A stretch of DNA of 43,637 bases from Oscillatoriales cyanobacterium (lineage in GTDB: Bacteria; Cyanobacteriota; Cyanobacteriia; Cyanobacteriales; Microcoleaceae). Below are positions 34,221 through 43,391 of this stretch, piece after piece (position 1 is the first letter of the stretch; every line of letters begins with the position of its first letter). A model generated the notes under the pieces. That model saw only the letters and a list, made by a program, of their open reading frames with translations, did not search any database and had not been told where the DNA came from. The position numbers and the translations under genes were made by a program. The stretch lies in the NCBI GenBank assembly GCA_004292955.1, contig RDXX01000064.1, positions 1 through 43,637 on the forward strand, written 5' to 3'.

Positions 34221-34718
34221 TTATTCAAGAGATTGAGCTGAGATCAAATTGTCCCCGCAGTTTTTGATGGTCATGACTTCGATGATTTTTTTGCCCATTG
34301 TCTCGGAGATGTCGAGAGCTTGGGAAAGTTCAACTAAGAAATCTTTTTCCTCGGTTGTGAAAACTCCATCTACCAAGACCAAATCTGTGGCAATTGCAAA
34401 AGCTGTTTCTCGAAGCTGAGCATTCAATGCGTTTTTAGCTGCGGCAAATACTTCGGCCGGAGTGTACAGACTGCTCAATTTCAGAACTTTCTTAAATAGT
34501 TCTTGGAAGTGTTCGCCAGAATAAGAGCCGAACAAGCGAATGTGATTGGCGGCAAGGGTTTGTCTTTCGGCTTCGGATATTTCACCGTCGGCGGCAACAG
34601 CTAAGACTGAAATAGCTGTCAAAGCTTCCGACGGACTGAGTTCGATCGCACTTGTATCGCTTTTTGCGCTTTGGAACAATTCAGCAGGGTTAGGTCTTTT
34701 GTGGCTGTGGGCAGGCAT
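34221..34718 (-). CDS. TerB-like (tellurite-resistance B) family protein
   Basis: 165 aa. It is a helical domain with two internal acidic repeats, AVAADGEISEAERQTL and LVDGVFTTEEKDFLVEL; the DGE-SEAE and DG-(FT)-EE motifs are the metal-binding type signatures of the TerB/DjlA N-terminal fold (PF05099). The role is unknown; despite the name it need not concern tellurite. It is oriented against the surrounding alkane/fatty-acid genes, with the last residues NCGDNLISAQSLE. The start (34716-34718) has no good RBS, and a TTGACAG array occupies the upstream DNA. It may be a later insertion in the ado-aar-accA order, or part of the ancestral layout. Confidence 0.82.
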   Translation of the reverse strand: MPAHSHKRPNPAELFQSAKSDTSAIELSPSEALTAISVLAVAADGEISEAERQTLAANHIRLFGSYSGEHFQELFKKVLKLSSLYTPAEVFAAAKNALNAQLRETAFAIATDLVLVDGVFTTEEKDFLVELSQALDISETMGKKIIEVMTIKNCGDNLISAQSLE

Positions 34719-35057
34719 AGGGGGGGTGGTTCAGTTGACAGTTGACAGTTGACAGTTGACAGTTAACAGCTACCTGGAAGCAAGAGGATTGGATTAATGA
34801 ATAGTCTGATTTTAATTTCTCCCTACAAGGGTTTCGGCTTTAAACCAATTCTTTCTGGTAAAACTCTGGGATTAAGCAAAAATAGTGTAACAAAAAACGA
34901 GGCTCAAGCCTCAGGTTTTCAACTCTGGCTACGAAGAAAAACATAATTCAAAATTCAAAACTTCCCAAGAACCCTCTTTTTCAGTGTCAACTGACAAGGT
35001 AGGATCGGGAAACAGTCGATCGACTTTCACCTTAAAAACCCTATAGAAATTATCAGC
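34719..35057. repeat. Intergenic region between terB-like gene and accA, with TTGACAG array
   Basis: 339 bp. A CAGTTGA/TTGACAG array of five units lies at 34732-34768 directly behind the start of the divergent terB-like gene. A small GAGGC-TCAA-GCCTC hairpin is near 34899-34912. The promoter of accA should lie right of this; not identified. Confidence 0.6.
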
Positions 35058-36038
35058 GTGGCAAACCCCGACCGCAAACCATTACTCCTAGATTTTGAAA
35101 AGCCTCTGGCCGAACTCGAAACCCGAATTCACCAGATTCGCGAACTCGCCGCAGAAAACAGCGTCGATGTCACCGACGAAATTCGCAAACTCGAAGCTCG
35201 TTCCGCCCAACTGCGACAAGAAATTTTCAGCAGCTTGTCCCCTATGCAGCGGCTGCAACTCGCCCGTCACCCGCGCCGCCCCAGCACCCTCGACTACATT
35301 CAGGCAATTAGCGACGAGTGGATCGAGCTCCACGGCGATCGGCGCGGGGGAGACGACCCCGCCCTCGTCGGCGGAATTGCCCGCATAGACGGGCGCCCTA
35401 CAGTCATCATCGGCCATCAAAAAGGACGCGACACCAAAGACAATATCGCCCGCAACTTCGGGATGGCAGCTCCCGGCGGCTACCGCAAAGCCCTGCGGTT
35501 GATGGAACACGCCGATCGCTTCGGTATGCCAATTTTCACCTTTATCGATACTCCGGGGGCTTGGGCTGGCTTAGAAGCCGAACAGCTCGGACAGGGAGAG
35601 GCGATCGCCTGCAACCTCCGAGAAATGTTTCGCCTCGACGTTCCAATTATTTGCACTGTCATCGGCGAAGGCGGTTCCGGCGGCGCATTAGGTATCGGCG
35701 TCGGCGAGCGGCTGTTAATGTTAGAACATTCCGTGTATACCGTAGCCACCCCCGAAGCTTGTGCGGCCATCCTCTGGAAAGACTCCGGTAAAGCCAACTT
35801 AGCCGCCGAAGCCCTCAAAATTACTTCCTGGGATTTGAAAAACCTCGGCGTTCTCGATCAGATAGTACCCGAACCCGTTGGTGGCGCGCACTCCAATCCC
35901 CTGAAAGCTGCGGCTATGCTCAAAGGAGCTTTGTTGGAAAACTTAGCAGAACTGACACAGCTCACCGGCCAGCAGCGACGCGATCTCCGGTATCAAAAAT
36001 TCCGCGACATCGGTGTGTTCACTGAAAAGGTTGCTTGA
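35058..36038 (+). CDS. accA: Acetyl-CoA carboxylase carboxyltransferase subunit alpha
   Basis: 326 aa. With AccD it transfers CO2 from carboxybiotin to acetyl-CoA, giving malonyl-CoA for fatty acid synthesis. The start is GTG at 35058 ([21 protein letters not shown]), matching the usual family N-terminus. The diagnostic core is present: [101 protein letters not shown]. The length is normal. It lies downstream of aar; in several cyanobacteria accA is near ado-aar, linking precursor supply and alkane output. It is cytoplasmic, or associated with the ACC complex. Confidence 0.97.
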   Translation: MANPDRKPLLLDFEKPLAELETRIHQIRELAAENSVDVTDEIRKLEARSAQLRQEIFSSLSPMQRLQLARHPRRPSTLDYIQAISDEWIELHGDRRGGDDPALVGGIARIDGRPTVIIGHQKGRDTKDNIARNFGMAAPGGYRKALRLMEHADRFGMPIFTFIDTPGAWAGLEAEQLGQGEAIACNLREMFRLDVPIICTVIGEGGSGGALGIGVGERLLMLEHSVYTVATPEACAAILWKDSGKANLAAEALKITSWDLKNLGVLDQIVPEPVGGAHSNPLKAAAMLKGALLENLAELTQLTGQQRRDLRYQKFRDIGVFTEKVA

Positions 36039-36059
36039 GCCGACGAATTCATAGTTATT

Positions 36060-36099
36060 AGTTATGAGTTAAAAATCTCTTAACTTCAAACTCATAACT
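36060..36099 (+). terminator. Inverted repeat downstream of accA
   Basis: AGTTATGAGTT (36060-36070) pairs with AACTCATAACT (36089-36099), 11 bp, loop 18 nt, about 20 bp after the accA stop. It is a possible terminator, without a long U-run; part of a short ACTCATA/ACTCACA 7-bp repeat. Confidence 0.45.
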
Positions 36100-36281
36100 C
36101 ACAACTCACCATTCTGCGAATCTGTCAGCAGTGTTATAATTTTTCAGATGACATCGGCTTAACAGTTCTTAATGTTAATTTCATAATTAACTGTGTTCAC
36201 CCGTGGCAAACAGCTTTCTAATTTGCCGAAGAAGGCTGTAACGCTTGAGAGAGTTGCCGAGCGAAAGTATCAGGAAATTTA

Positions 36282-37007
36282 ATGAACGATCGAACAACAA
36301 AGCAGGCTCTGATTACCGGAGCCAGCAGCGGTATTGGCAAAGCAACTGCTCTAGGGTTCGCTGCCGTTGGCATAAATCTGGCCTTAGTTAGCCGAGAGTC
36401 AGAAAACCTAGAAGCCGTTGCCACAGCAGCCCGAGAATTCGGAGTGAAAGCAGAAGCTTATCCCTTAGACTTGGCAAAAATTGAGCAAGTGCAAAGCGGC
36501 ATCAGCGAGATCGCAGCTCAATTCGGCCCCGTAGATATCCTGGTCAACAGCGCTGGCATGGGCTACACCGGCTCATTGACCGAAACGCCCCTAGCCGACT
36601 GGCAGAACGTTCTAGACCTGAATCTTACTAGCGTTTGGCAGTGTATTTTAGGAATTTTGCCGGGAATGCGCGATCGGCGATCGGGAATCATCATCAACGT
36701 TTCCTCGATCGCAGGCACCCAAACCTTCCCCAACTGGGGAGCCTACTGCGTCAGCAAATTCGGTCTCATGGCTTTATCCAAGACATTAGCCGCAGAAGAA
36801 CGGGCTGGCGGAATTCGCGTCACAGCCATCTGTCCGGGTTCTGTCAACACTCCCATGTGGGACACAGAGAGCGTCCAAGCCGATTTCGATCGCAGCGCGA
36901 TGTTAACTCCAGAAATCGTCGCCCAATCAATCCTGCACGCAGTTCAGTTACCGACAAGTGCAGTCATTGAAGAAATCACGCTCATGTCCAACGCCGGAGT
37001 TTTGTGA
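36282..37007 (+). CDS. Short-chain dehydrogenase/reductase (SDR)
   Basis: 241 aa. It is a classical SDR with TGASSGIGKATALGF (NAD(P) binding, 13-27), NSAGMGYTG, the serine of NVSSIAG, and the catalytic Tyr155/Lys159 in YCVSK. The C-terminal CPGSVNTPMWD motif is typical of 3-oxoacyl-ACP reductase-like members. The substrate cannot be told from sequence; its place between accA and folE in the alkane/fatty-acid block suggests an acyl or carbonyl reductase, but SDRs are promiscuous. AGGAAA (36271-36276) supports the ATG. It does not overlap its neighbours. Confidence 0.88.
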   Translation: MNDRTTKQALITGASSGIGKATALGFAAVGINLALVSRESENLEAVATAAREFGVKAEAYPLDLAKIEQVQSGISEIAAQFGPVDILVNSAGMGYTGSLTETPLADWQNVLDLNLTSVWQCILGILPGMRDRRSGIIINVSSIAGTQTFPNWGAYCVSKFGLMALSKTLAAEERAGGIRVTAICPGSVNTPMWDTESVQADFDRSAMLTPEIVAQSILHAVQLPTSAVIEEITLMSNAGVL

Positions 37008-37077
37008 ACTTGAGATTGTAGAAAGCTGGATTTTTATCGAATTCAACAATCTTTAAATCTCTCGTTCTATCCCTCAA

Positions 37078-37136
37078 TCGAAAATCGAAAATCGATAGGT
37101 ATATGCCGAATCGAAAATCGAAAATCGAAAATAGAT
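37078..37136. repeat. CGAAAAT heptamer arrays upstream of folE
   Basis: Two short runs of the 7-bp unit CGAAAAT (37078-37096 and 37108-37136) are separated by 11 bp. They end about 20 bp before the folE ATG, so they lie in its leader or promoter. Confidence 0.8.
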
Positions 37137-37157
37137 TCATCCTCACACCAACTTTTT

Positions 37158-37892
37158 ATGACAATTGCATCGAATAACGGTACGAACGGCTCAAACTCAA
37201 TCTCAACTGACACCATGAAACAGCCCGCAACCGCCGATAACAACTTGCCCCGCATCGCCACTCGACCCGATCGCAATTCCTCCCACGGTCAAGAATCCAA
37301 CGTTCCGGTAACCTCAGAAATAGGTCAGGAAGAAATGATGGAAGCCGTTCGGACGATGCTGCTGGGAATAGGAGAAGATCCCGAACGCGAAGGATTGCTC
37401 AAAACCCCGAAGCGGGTAGCAGAAGCAATGCGGTTTCTCACCAGCGGTTACAGTCAATCCCTCGAAGAACTCCTCAACGGCGCTATCTTTGACGAAGGTC
37501 ACAACGAAATGGTACTGGTGCGAGATATCAGCGCCTTCAGTATGTGCGAACACCATATGCTGCCATTTATGGGTCGAGTTCACGTCGCTTACATTCCCAA
37601 CCAAAAAGTAGTGGGACTGAGCAAACTAGCGAGAATTGTCGAAATGTACAGCCGACGATTGCAGGTACAAGAACGTTTGACGCGCCAAATTGCCGAAGCA
37701 GTTCAGACAATATTGGAACCACAGGGAGTGGCTGTAGTAATGGAAGCCAGCCATATGTGCATGACGATGCGGGGCGTGCAAAAACCCGGTGCTTGGACAG
37801 TGACGAGTGCGATGTTGGGCGTGTTTCAGGAGGAACAAAAAACTCGCGAAGAATTCCTGAATTTGATCCGCCACCAACCGGCATTCTTTTAG
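37158..37892 (+). CDS. folE: GTP cyclohydrolase I
   Basis: 244 aa. It catalyses GTP to dihydroneopterin triphosphate, the first step of folate and pterin synthesis (cyanobacteria also make pterin glycosides). The zinc ligands Cys130 and His132 (MCEHH) and Cys201 (HMCMTMRG) are visible, plus [45 protein letters not shown] and the C-terminal R-EFLNLI. The first 55 residues are a Ser/Asn-rich, probably disordered extension. It is the last gene of the ado-aar-accA-SDR-folE run, but has its own leader with heptamer repeats. The stop TAG at 37890-37892 forms part of the first unit of a long TTGACAG array. Confidence 0.96.
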   Translation: MTIASNNGTNGSNSISTDTMKQPATADNNLPRIATRPDRNSSHGQESNVPVTSEIGQEEMMEAVRTMLLGIGEDPEREGLLKTPKRVAEAMRFLTSGYSQSLEELLNGAIFDEGHNEMVLVRDISAFSMCEHHMLPFMGRVHVAYIPNQKVVGLSKLARIVEMYSRRLQVQERLTRQIAEAVQTILEPQGVAVVMEASHMCMTMRGVQKPGAWTVTSAMLGVFQEEQKTREEFLNLIRHQPAFF

Positions 37893-38033
37893 ACAGTTGA
37901 CAGTTGACAGTTGACAGTTGACAGTTGACAGTTGACAGTTGACAGTTGACAGTTGTCGGTTGACAGTTGACAGTTGTCGGTTGACAGTTGTCAGTTGTCA
38001 ACTGTCGGTTGTCGGTTGTCAGTTGTCGGTTGA
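37892..38033. repeat. TTGACAG/TTGTCGG/TTGTCAG heptamer array, about 20 units
   Basis: The longest TTGACAG-type array here. The left two thirds are mostly TTGACAG; the right part mixes TTGTCGG and TTGTCAG. It starts at the folE stop (TAGACAG for TTGACAG) and leaves no spacer. Confidence 0.95.
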
Positions 38034-38259
38034 TGACTGCTTACTGCTGACTAATGATGACTTTTAAGCAGCCCCAAAACCGGTACCGTGCCAGGTACAC
38101 TCGTTAAAAGGAGCTCCCCAAATTTTAGAGTCTTGTTCAAGCTGCCAGATTCAAGGCTGCAAGAAAATCTAAAATCTAAAATCTAAAATCTAAAATAGAC
38201 TGACGATCGCCAAATAAGCTCATAAAATAGACGAGTGACTTATGGCTTGTGACTAAACG
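38034..38259. repeat. Rest of the folE-phosphohexomutase gap, with AAAATCT array
   Basis: Contains a perfect AAAATCT array (38164-38196, four to five units of 7 bp). The remainder (38034-38163, 38197-38259) shows nothing I recognise; the promoter of the phosphohexomutase should lie here. Confidence 0.6.
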
Positions 38260-39684
38260 ATGAATCCTATTAAATTCGGTACAGATGGCTGGCGCGGCAT
38301 CATTGCTGACGATTTTACCTTCGATCGCGTAGCGTTGGTAGCTCCCCTAGCAGCACAAGTTCTCGCACAAACCGGCGGCAATAATGCCAGTAGCGGCACT
38401 GTAATTGTCGGTTACGATCGCCGATTTCTGGCTGAAGATTTTGCCCTCGCAGCAGCTAAGGCAGTCCAAAACGCCGGATTTGACGTGCTCCTCAGCGAAT
38501 CCTACGCCCCAACTCCGGCTTTTAGTTTAGCTGCCAAACAATTAAATGCTTTAGGTGCGATCGTCCTGACAGCCAGCCACAATCCCGGTGCATATTTAGG
38601 ATTAAAAGTCAAGGGCGGATTTGGCGGTTCAGTTTCGCCCGAAGTTACGCAACAGATAGAAGCAAAACTCGAAAATCCGGCGGCACTTTCAGCAACTCCC
38701 GGAAAATTGGAAAGTTTCAATCCTTGGCCGGCTTACTGCAAAACCTTGCGGGAAATGGTGGATATTGAAGCGATTAAAAAGGCGATCGCATCCGGGAAAA
38801 TTACAGTATTTGTAGATGTAATGCACGGCGCGGCGGCGGGCGGATTAGCGCAAATTTTAGAAGAAACAGTGCAAGAAGTCAACAGCGATCGAGATCCGCT
38901 GTTTGGTGGCGGCGCACCCGAACCCTTGCCGCGCTACCTGTCGCAGTTGTTTCGCGTGATGCGGACTCACCAGCGAAAAGCATCCGGTTTGTCGATCGGA
39001 TTTGTATTTGACGGAGATAGCGATCGCATTGCAGCCGTTGACTCAAGCGGCAACTTCCTCAGTTCGCAAATCCTAGTTCCCATATTAATCGAACATCTAG
39101 CCAAACGGCGCGGGTTGACCGGGGAAGTCATCAAAACAGTCAGCGGTTCCGACATCATGCCCAAAATTGCTGAACTTTACGGCTTACCATTGTTTGAAAC
39201 GCCGATCGGTTACAAGTATATTGCCGATCGAATGTTAACCACCCAAGTCCTAGTCGGCGGCGAAGAATCCGGCGGAATCGGCTACGGTACCCACATACCC
39301 GAAAGAGACGCGTTGCTATCGGCGCTGTACTTGCTAGAAGCCGTTGTCAAATCCGGGGAAGATTTGAGCGACATCTATCGCCGACTGCAAACAGAAACTA
39401 ATTTTACTTCAGCTTACGATCGCATTGACTTGCATCTAGCAAGCATGGCAGAAAGAGCGCGTTTGCTGTCGCTGCTGCAAAATCAACCTCTCACAGAAAT
39501 AGCGGGGAAAGCAGTTGTAGATTGCAACAAAGTTGACGGATATAAATTCCGTTTGGCTGACGGAAGTTGGCTGTTAATTCGGTTTAGCGGTACTGAACCA
39601 GTGTTGCGGTTGTATTCGGAAGCTGCGACCTTGAAAGAGGTGATGCAAAACTTGAATTGGGCGAAGAGTTGGGCACAGAATTGA
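38260..39684 (+). CDS. Phosphoglucomutase/phosphomannomutase family protein
   Basis: 474 aa. It is an alpha-D-phosphohexomutase: FGTDGWRGIIADDF at the start, active-site phosphoserine Ser106 in TASHNP, magnesium loop DGDSDR (about 250-255), sugar-binding GGEESGGIGYG and phosphate-binding RFSGTEPVLRLY near the end. It interconverts hexose 1- and 6-phosphates, so it could connect glycogen and sugar-nucleotide synthesis; mannose and glucosamine forms are not excluded. The ATG at 38260 gives the family start. It stands alone on the plus strand. It is not adjacent to glgP (25 kb away), so co-regulation is not implied. Confidence 0.93.
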   Translation: MNPIKFGTDGWRGIIADDFTFDRVALVAPLAAQVLAQTGGNNASSGTVIVGYDRRFLAEDFALAAAKAVQNAGFDVLLSESYAPTPAFSLAAKQLNALGAIVLTASHNPGAYLGLKVKGGFGGSVSPEVTQQIEAKLENPAALSATPGKLESFNPWPAYCKTLREMVDIEAIKKAIASGKITVFVDVMHGAAAGGLAQILEETVQEVNSDRDPLFGGGAPEPLPRYLSQLFRVMRTHQRKASGLSIGFVFDGDSDRIAAVDSSGNFLSSQILVPILIEHLAKRRGLTGEVIKTVSGSDIMPKIAELYGLPLFETPIGYKYIADRMLTTQVLVGGEESGGIGYGTHIPERDALLSALYLLEAVVKSGEDLSDIYRRLQTETNFTSAYDRIDLHLASMAERARLLSLLQNQPLTEIAGKAVVDCNKVDGYKFRLADGSWLLIRFSGTEPVLRLYSEAATLKEVMQNLNWAKSWAQN

Positions 39685-40033
39685 GAAGAGTTTGCCACCG
39701 CAGATAAACGCAGATAAACGCGGATGAATTAATATGAAACCTCTCTTTCTCTGTGTTCTCTGCGGCCTCTGTGGTTCAAAAAAATCTTTCTTATTCATAA
39801 ATCAAAAGTATTGCAGGATGTGCCGCCATTAAAAATCTCTAAATTAGACAAACAATCTTAAAGCAGCGCACCTGACAAAGCTTGATACACAATAATTGTT
39901 CGTGCTTGTTTATTCAACAATTGTGTAAGGTGCGTCGCCACTCGAACAGTTGATTTTTATGCAGAGATTTTTAAGAGATCCACACCCTACGGAAGAATGT
40001 TGTAAGAGTTTTTAATAATTGGTATAAAAGCAA
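39685..40033. repeat. Intergenic region with MITE-like inverted repeat
   Basis: 349 bp. The left part has two 10-bp CGCAGATAAA repeats and the ATTTCTTTTT-like stretch frequent in these genomes. The right part has an inverted repeat: CGCACCT (39867-39873) and ACACAAT (39887-39893) pair with ATTGTGT (39920-39926) and AGGTGCG (39928-39934). It resembles the end structure of small interspersed elements (AAGGTGCGTCGC). No gene. Confidence 0.5.
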
Positions 40034-40654
40034 ATGGCATACAGCGATTTCAGCCTTGCGAGAGTCAAAAAAGATTTTGGATTAACTTTAGATGAAACGC
40101 GCAATTTATTTGCAGACACAGAACCTGTTACACCATCAGAAATATTAACAACACTTCTCATCGATTATGTGCCACTCGCAACTTTCATATCAACTCAAAA
40201 AGCTCGATCGGAATTTTTAATTGCTCCGATTTTGGCAGAAGTTAGGCGAATGTTAAACAAACGAGTTTCTCTTTTCTCAGGTAAAGATTTTATAGTCGAT
40301 CCAGAAAGAGGTTTGCAAGGGTTTTGCGATTATATCATGAGCGGTTCTCCAGAACAATTATTCATCAGCGCTCCGGTTGTAACAATTTTTGAGGCAAAAA
40401 AAGAAGATATTATGGGCGGGTTGGGTCAATGTGTTGCAGCAATGGTGGCGGCTCAATCTTTTAATCAAAATCAAGACACTGAGATCGATCGCATTTACGG
40501 CGCGGTGACAACGGGTACTAACTGGAAATTCTTGATTTTGGAGGAAACTACTGTTTATATCGATCAGATCGAATATTATATTCAAGACGTTGATAAGATT
40601 TTGGGAATTTTGTTGCAGCCGTTTCACCAATCTTTTGTTAAGATAGATCCGTAA
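40034..40654 (+). CDS. PD-(D/E)XK nuclease-like hypothetical protein
   Basis: 206 aa. A helical N-terminal part (MAYSDFSLARVKKDFGLTLDETRNLF) is followed by a region with restriction-endonuclease-fold pattern: GFCDYIMS (Asp), VTIFEAKKEDIMGGLGQCVAAM (Glu-x-Lys plus Gln). The C-terminal IYGAVTTGTNWKFLILEETTVYID is a run of strands. Such proteins are widespread in cyanobacteria and unnamed; the acidic pair suggests DNA or RNA cleavage, not proved. The gene lies 15 bp before rdgB on the same strand, so the two are probably cotranscribed. No partner methylase or toxin-antitoxin gene is seen. Confidence 0.7.
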   Translation: MAYSDFSLARVKKDFGLTLDETRNLFADTEPVTPSEILTTLLIDYVPLATFISTQKARSEFLIAPILAEVRRMLNKRVSLFSGKDFIVDPERGLQGFCDYIMSGSPEQLFISAPVVTIFEAKKEDIMGGLGQCVAAMVAAQSFNQNQDTEIDRIYGAVTTGTNWKFLILEETTVYIDQIEYYIQDVDKILGILLQPFHQSFVKIDP

Positions 40655-40669
40655 TTTTTAACAGAAATA

Positions 40670-41254
40670 ATGACAAATAATAAATTGCTAGTTGTGGCTA
40701 CGGGCAATCCTGGCAAAGTTAAGGAAATGCAGGTTTATCTTCAGGATTTGGGATGGGAGTTGCAACTGAAGCCGGCAGAGTTGGAAATAGAAGAAACTGG
40801 CGAGACTTTTATCGCTAATGCTTGTTTGAAAGCTTCGGAAATTGCCAAAGCGATCGGTGAATGGTCGATCGCCGATGATTCTGGTTTAATGGTAGATGCA
40901 CTCGACGGTCAACCTGGGATTTACTCGGCGCGCTACGGAAAAACCGATGCTGACAGGATATCTCGGCTTCTCAAAGAATTGGGAACCGAACAGAACCGGG
41001 GTGCACAATTTGTGTGTGCGATCGCGATCGCCCGTCCCGACGGTACAATTGCCCTGCAAGTAGAAGGAATTTGTCGCGGCGAAATCCTGCACTCTCCTCG
41101 CGGTACGGGAGGTTTCGGGTATGACCCAATTTTTTACGTACCCGCACAGCAACAGAGTTTTGCCGAAATGACACCCGAAATTAAGCGATCGCACTCCCAT
41201 CGCGGTCAAGCATTCCAGGCTTTATTACCACAAATGAAGTCATTAGTCAAGTAA
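40670..41254 (+). CDS. rdgB: Non-canonical purine NTP pyrophosphatase (RdgB/HAM1)
   Basis: 194 aa. It hydrolyses ITP, dITP and XTP to monophosphates, keeping deaminated purines out of DNA and RNA. The conserved blocks are VVATGNPGKVKEMQ, IADDSGLMVDALDGQPGIYSARYG, GTGGFGYDPIF and SHRGQAFQAL. The length is normal. The ATG at 40670 is 15 bp after the upstream nuclease-like gene, so the pair looks like an operon. It converges with glnB across a CCCAATG heptamer array. Confidence 0.96.
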   Translation: MTNNKLLVVATGNPGKVKEMQVYLQDLGWELQLKPAELEIEETGETFIANACLKASEIAKAIGEWSIADDSGLMVDALDGQPGIYSARYGKTDADRISRLLKELGTEQNRGAQFVCAIAIARPDGTIALQVEGICRGEILHSPRGTGGFGYDPIFYVPAQQQSFAEMTPEIKRSHSHRGQAFQALLPQMKSLVK

Positions 41255-41330
41255 TTTCGGAGGGAAAAAGGAAGAAGGAAGAAGTCAGTTGTTATGGGTT
41301 ATTAGTTATTGGTTATTTGTGATTGATTAC

Positions 41331-41402
41331 CAATGCCCAATGCCCAATGCCCAATGCCCAATGCCCAATGCCCCATTCCCAATTCCCCATTCCCAATTCC
41401 CC
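41331..41402. repeat. CCCAATG and ATTCCCA heptamer arrays
   Basis: About six copies of CAATGCC (41331-41373), then two or three units of ATTCCCA/ATTCCCC (41372-41402). The region lies between the convergent rdgB and glnB genes and ends 7 bp before the glnB stop. Confidence 0.9.
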
Positions 41403-41408
41403 AGTATT

Positions 41409-42098
<690 letters not shown>

Positions 42099-43391
42099 AT
42101 GCACCCAGCTAGCCCTCCCCCTGACCGCAGCGGGCTTGATGCCCTACTGAGAAATCGCCCCTTCCTCACCTTGTGGACTGGCCAGTTGTTGGCCCAAGTG
42201 GCGGATAAAATCTTTTACGTATTGCTGATTATTCTGCTGAAAACAGGCGATTACCGACCCTGGCCCGTTTCTTGGCAGCATTCGGAAAATTCGATGCTGT
42301 CAGCGGTGATGATCGCCTACACGCTACCGGCGATCGTCTTTGGTTCGGCGGCCGGTATCGTGGTAGACCGCTTTTCCAAAAAGCAAATGCTGATCGGCTG
42401 CAACGCGATCCGAGCGGTGTTGATTGGATCTTTGCCGTTTTTGCCCAAAACTTTTGTGGTGTTGTTGGTACTCACGTTTTTAGTGTCTACCGTAACGCAA
42501 TTTTTTGCTCCCGCAGAGGCGGCGGCAATCCCGCTGGCTGTGGGGCGAGAGGGACTGATGTCGGCAAATGCTCTGTTCGCCTCGTCCACAATGGGCGGGA
42601 TAATTGTCGGAATGACGATCGGCGAACCGATATTTACTTGGCTCAAACACAGCTACGGGCCAGCTTCTCAAGAGTTTTTTCTGGGCGGGTTGTACCTGAT
42701 TTCAGCAGGTTTGCTCTACTTGATGCACATTAAAGAAAATCGCGGCGGTAGCAGTGGCAAAAATGTTCATCCTTGGCAAGACTTTAAAGAAGGTTTGCGG
42801 TATTTGAAGCACAATCGCCTGATTAGCAACGCGATGGTGCAGTTGACGATTTTGTATTCGGTGTTTGCGGCGCTGCAAGTTCTGGCGATCGCACTTTCGG
42901 GCAAAATAGGTCTCAAAGAAACTCAATTTGGGTTTTTGCTGGCTGCTGCGGGCATCGGAATGGTCTTCGGCGCGGCGTTTTTGGGCCACTGGGGCGATCG
43001 AATGCACAACAAACCTTTGCCATTAATTGGTTTCGTAATGATGGGTTTTGTGTTGGGAATGTTTGCCTTTGTCAGACAGCTTTGGCTGGGATTCGGATTG
43101 AGTGCTCTGTTCGGTTTTGGCGCTTCCTTAATTAACGGCCCGATGCAAGCTTTGATTCAAGAAAAAACTCCCGAATCTATGCGGGGAAAAGTCTTTGGCT
43201 TGGAGAACAATGCGATTAATATTGCTCTCAGCTTGCCTTTAGCACTGACCGGCCCGCTGACGGATGCTGTCAGCAAAGCCGTGGGATCGGATGACCTCGG
43301 CTTGCGGATCGTGCTGCTGAGTTTGGGCTTTTTAGTTCCAGTGATGGGCATGGCAGCTTGGTACCATACCCGCAAAGCCTTAAAGGCGTGA
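42099..43391 (+). CDS. Major facilitator superfamily transporter
   Basis: 430 aa with about 12 membrane segments. The start LDALLRNRPFLTLWTGQLLAQVADKIFYVLLIILL and the loop 2-3 motif VDRFSKKQMLIGCN mark an MFS exporter of the enterobactin/macrolide-type (MFS_3/BacA-like) subgroup. A second cytoplasmic GHWGDRMHNKPL occurs in the C-terminal half. The substrate is unknown; such proteins often export drugs or siderophores. It lies divergent from glnB with about 350 bp between. It is the last gene; nothing obvious is linked to it. Confidence 0.88.
   Translation: MHPASPPPDRSGLDALLRNRPFLTLWTGQLLAQVADKIFYVLLIILLKTGDYRPWPVSWQHSENSMLSAVMIAYTLPAIVFGSAAGIVVDRFSKKQMLIGCNAIRAVLIGSLPFLPKTFVVLLVLTFLVSTVTQFFAPAEAAAIPLAVGREGLMSANALFASSTMGGIIVGMTIGEPIFTWLKHSYGPASQEFFLGGLYLISAGLLYLMHIKENRGGSSGKNVHPWQDFKEGLRYLKHNRLISNAMVQLTILYSVFAALQVLAIALSGKIGLKETQFGFLLAAAGIGMVFGAAFLGHWGDRMHNKPLPLIGFVMMGFVLGMFAFVRQLWLGFGLSALFGFGASLINGPMQALIQEKTPESMRGKVFGLENNAINIALSLPLALTGPLTDAVSKAVGSDDLGLRIVLLSLGFLVPVMGMAAWYHTRKALKA

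Noticed and set aside
35088..35818. Antisense and out-of-frame open frames over accA (one plus-strand, two minus-strand)
   Set aside because: All overlap the conserved accA; compositions are Arg/Ser-rich, typical of GC-rich shadows.
37567..38001. 144-codon minus-strand frame with QPTTVNCQLS repeats
   Set aside because: Repeat-derived peptide from the TTGACAG array, antisense to folE.
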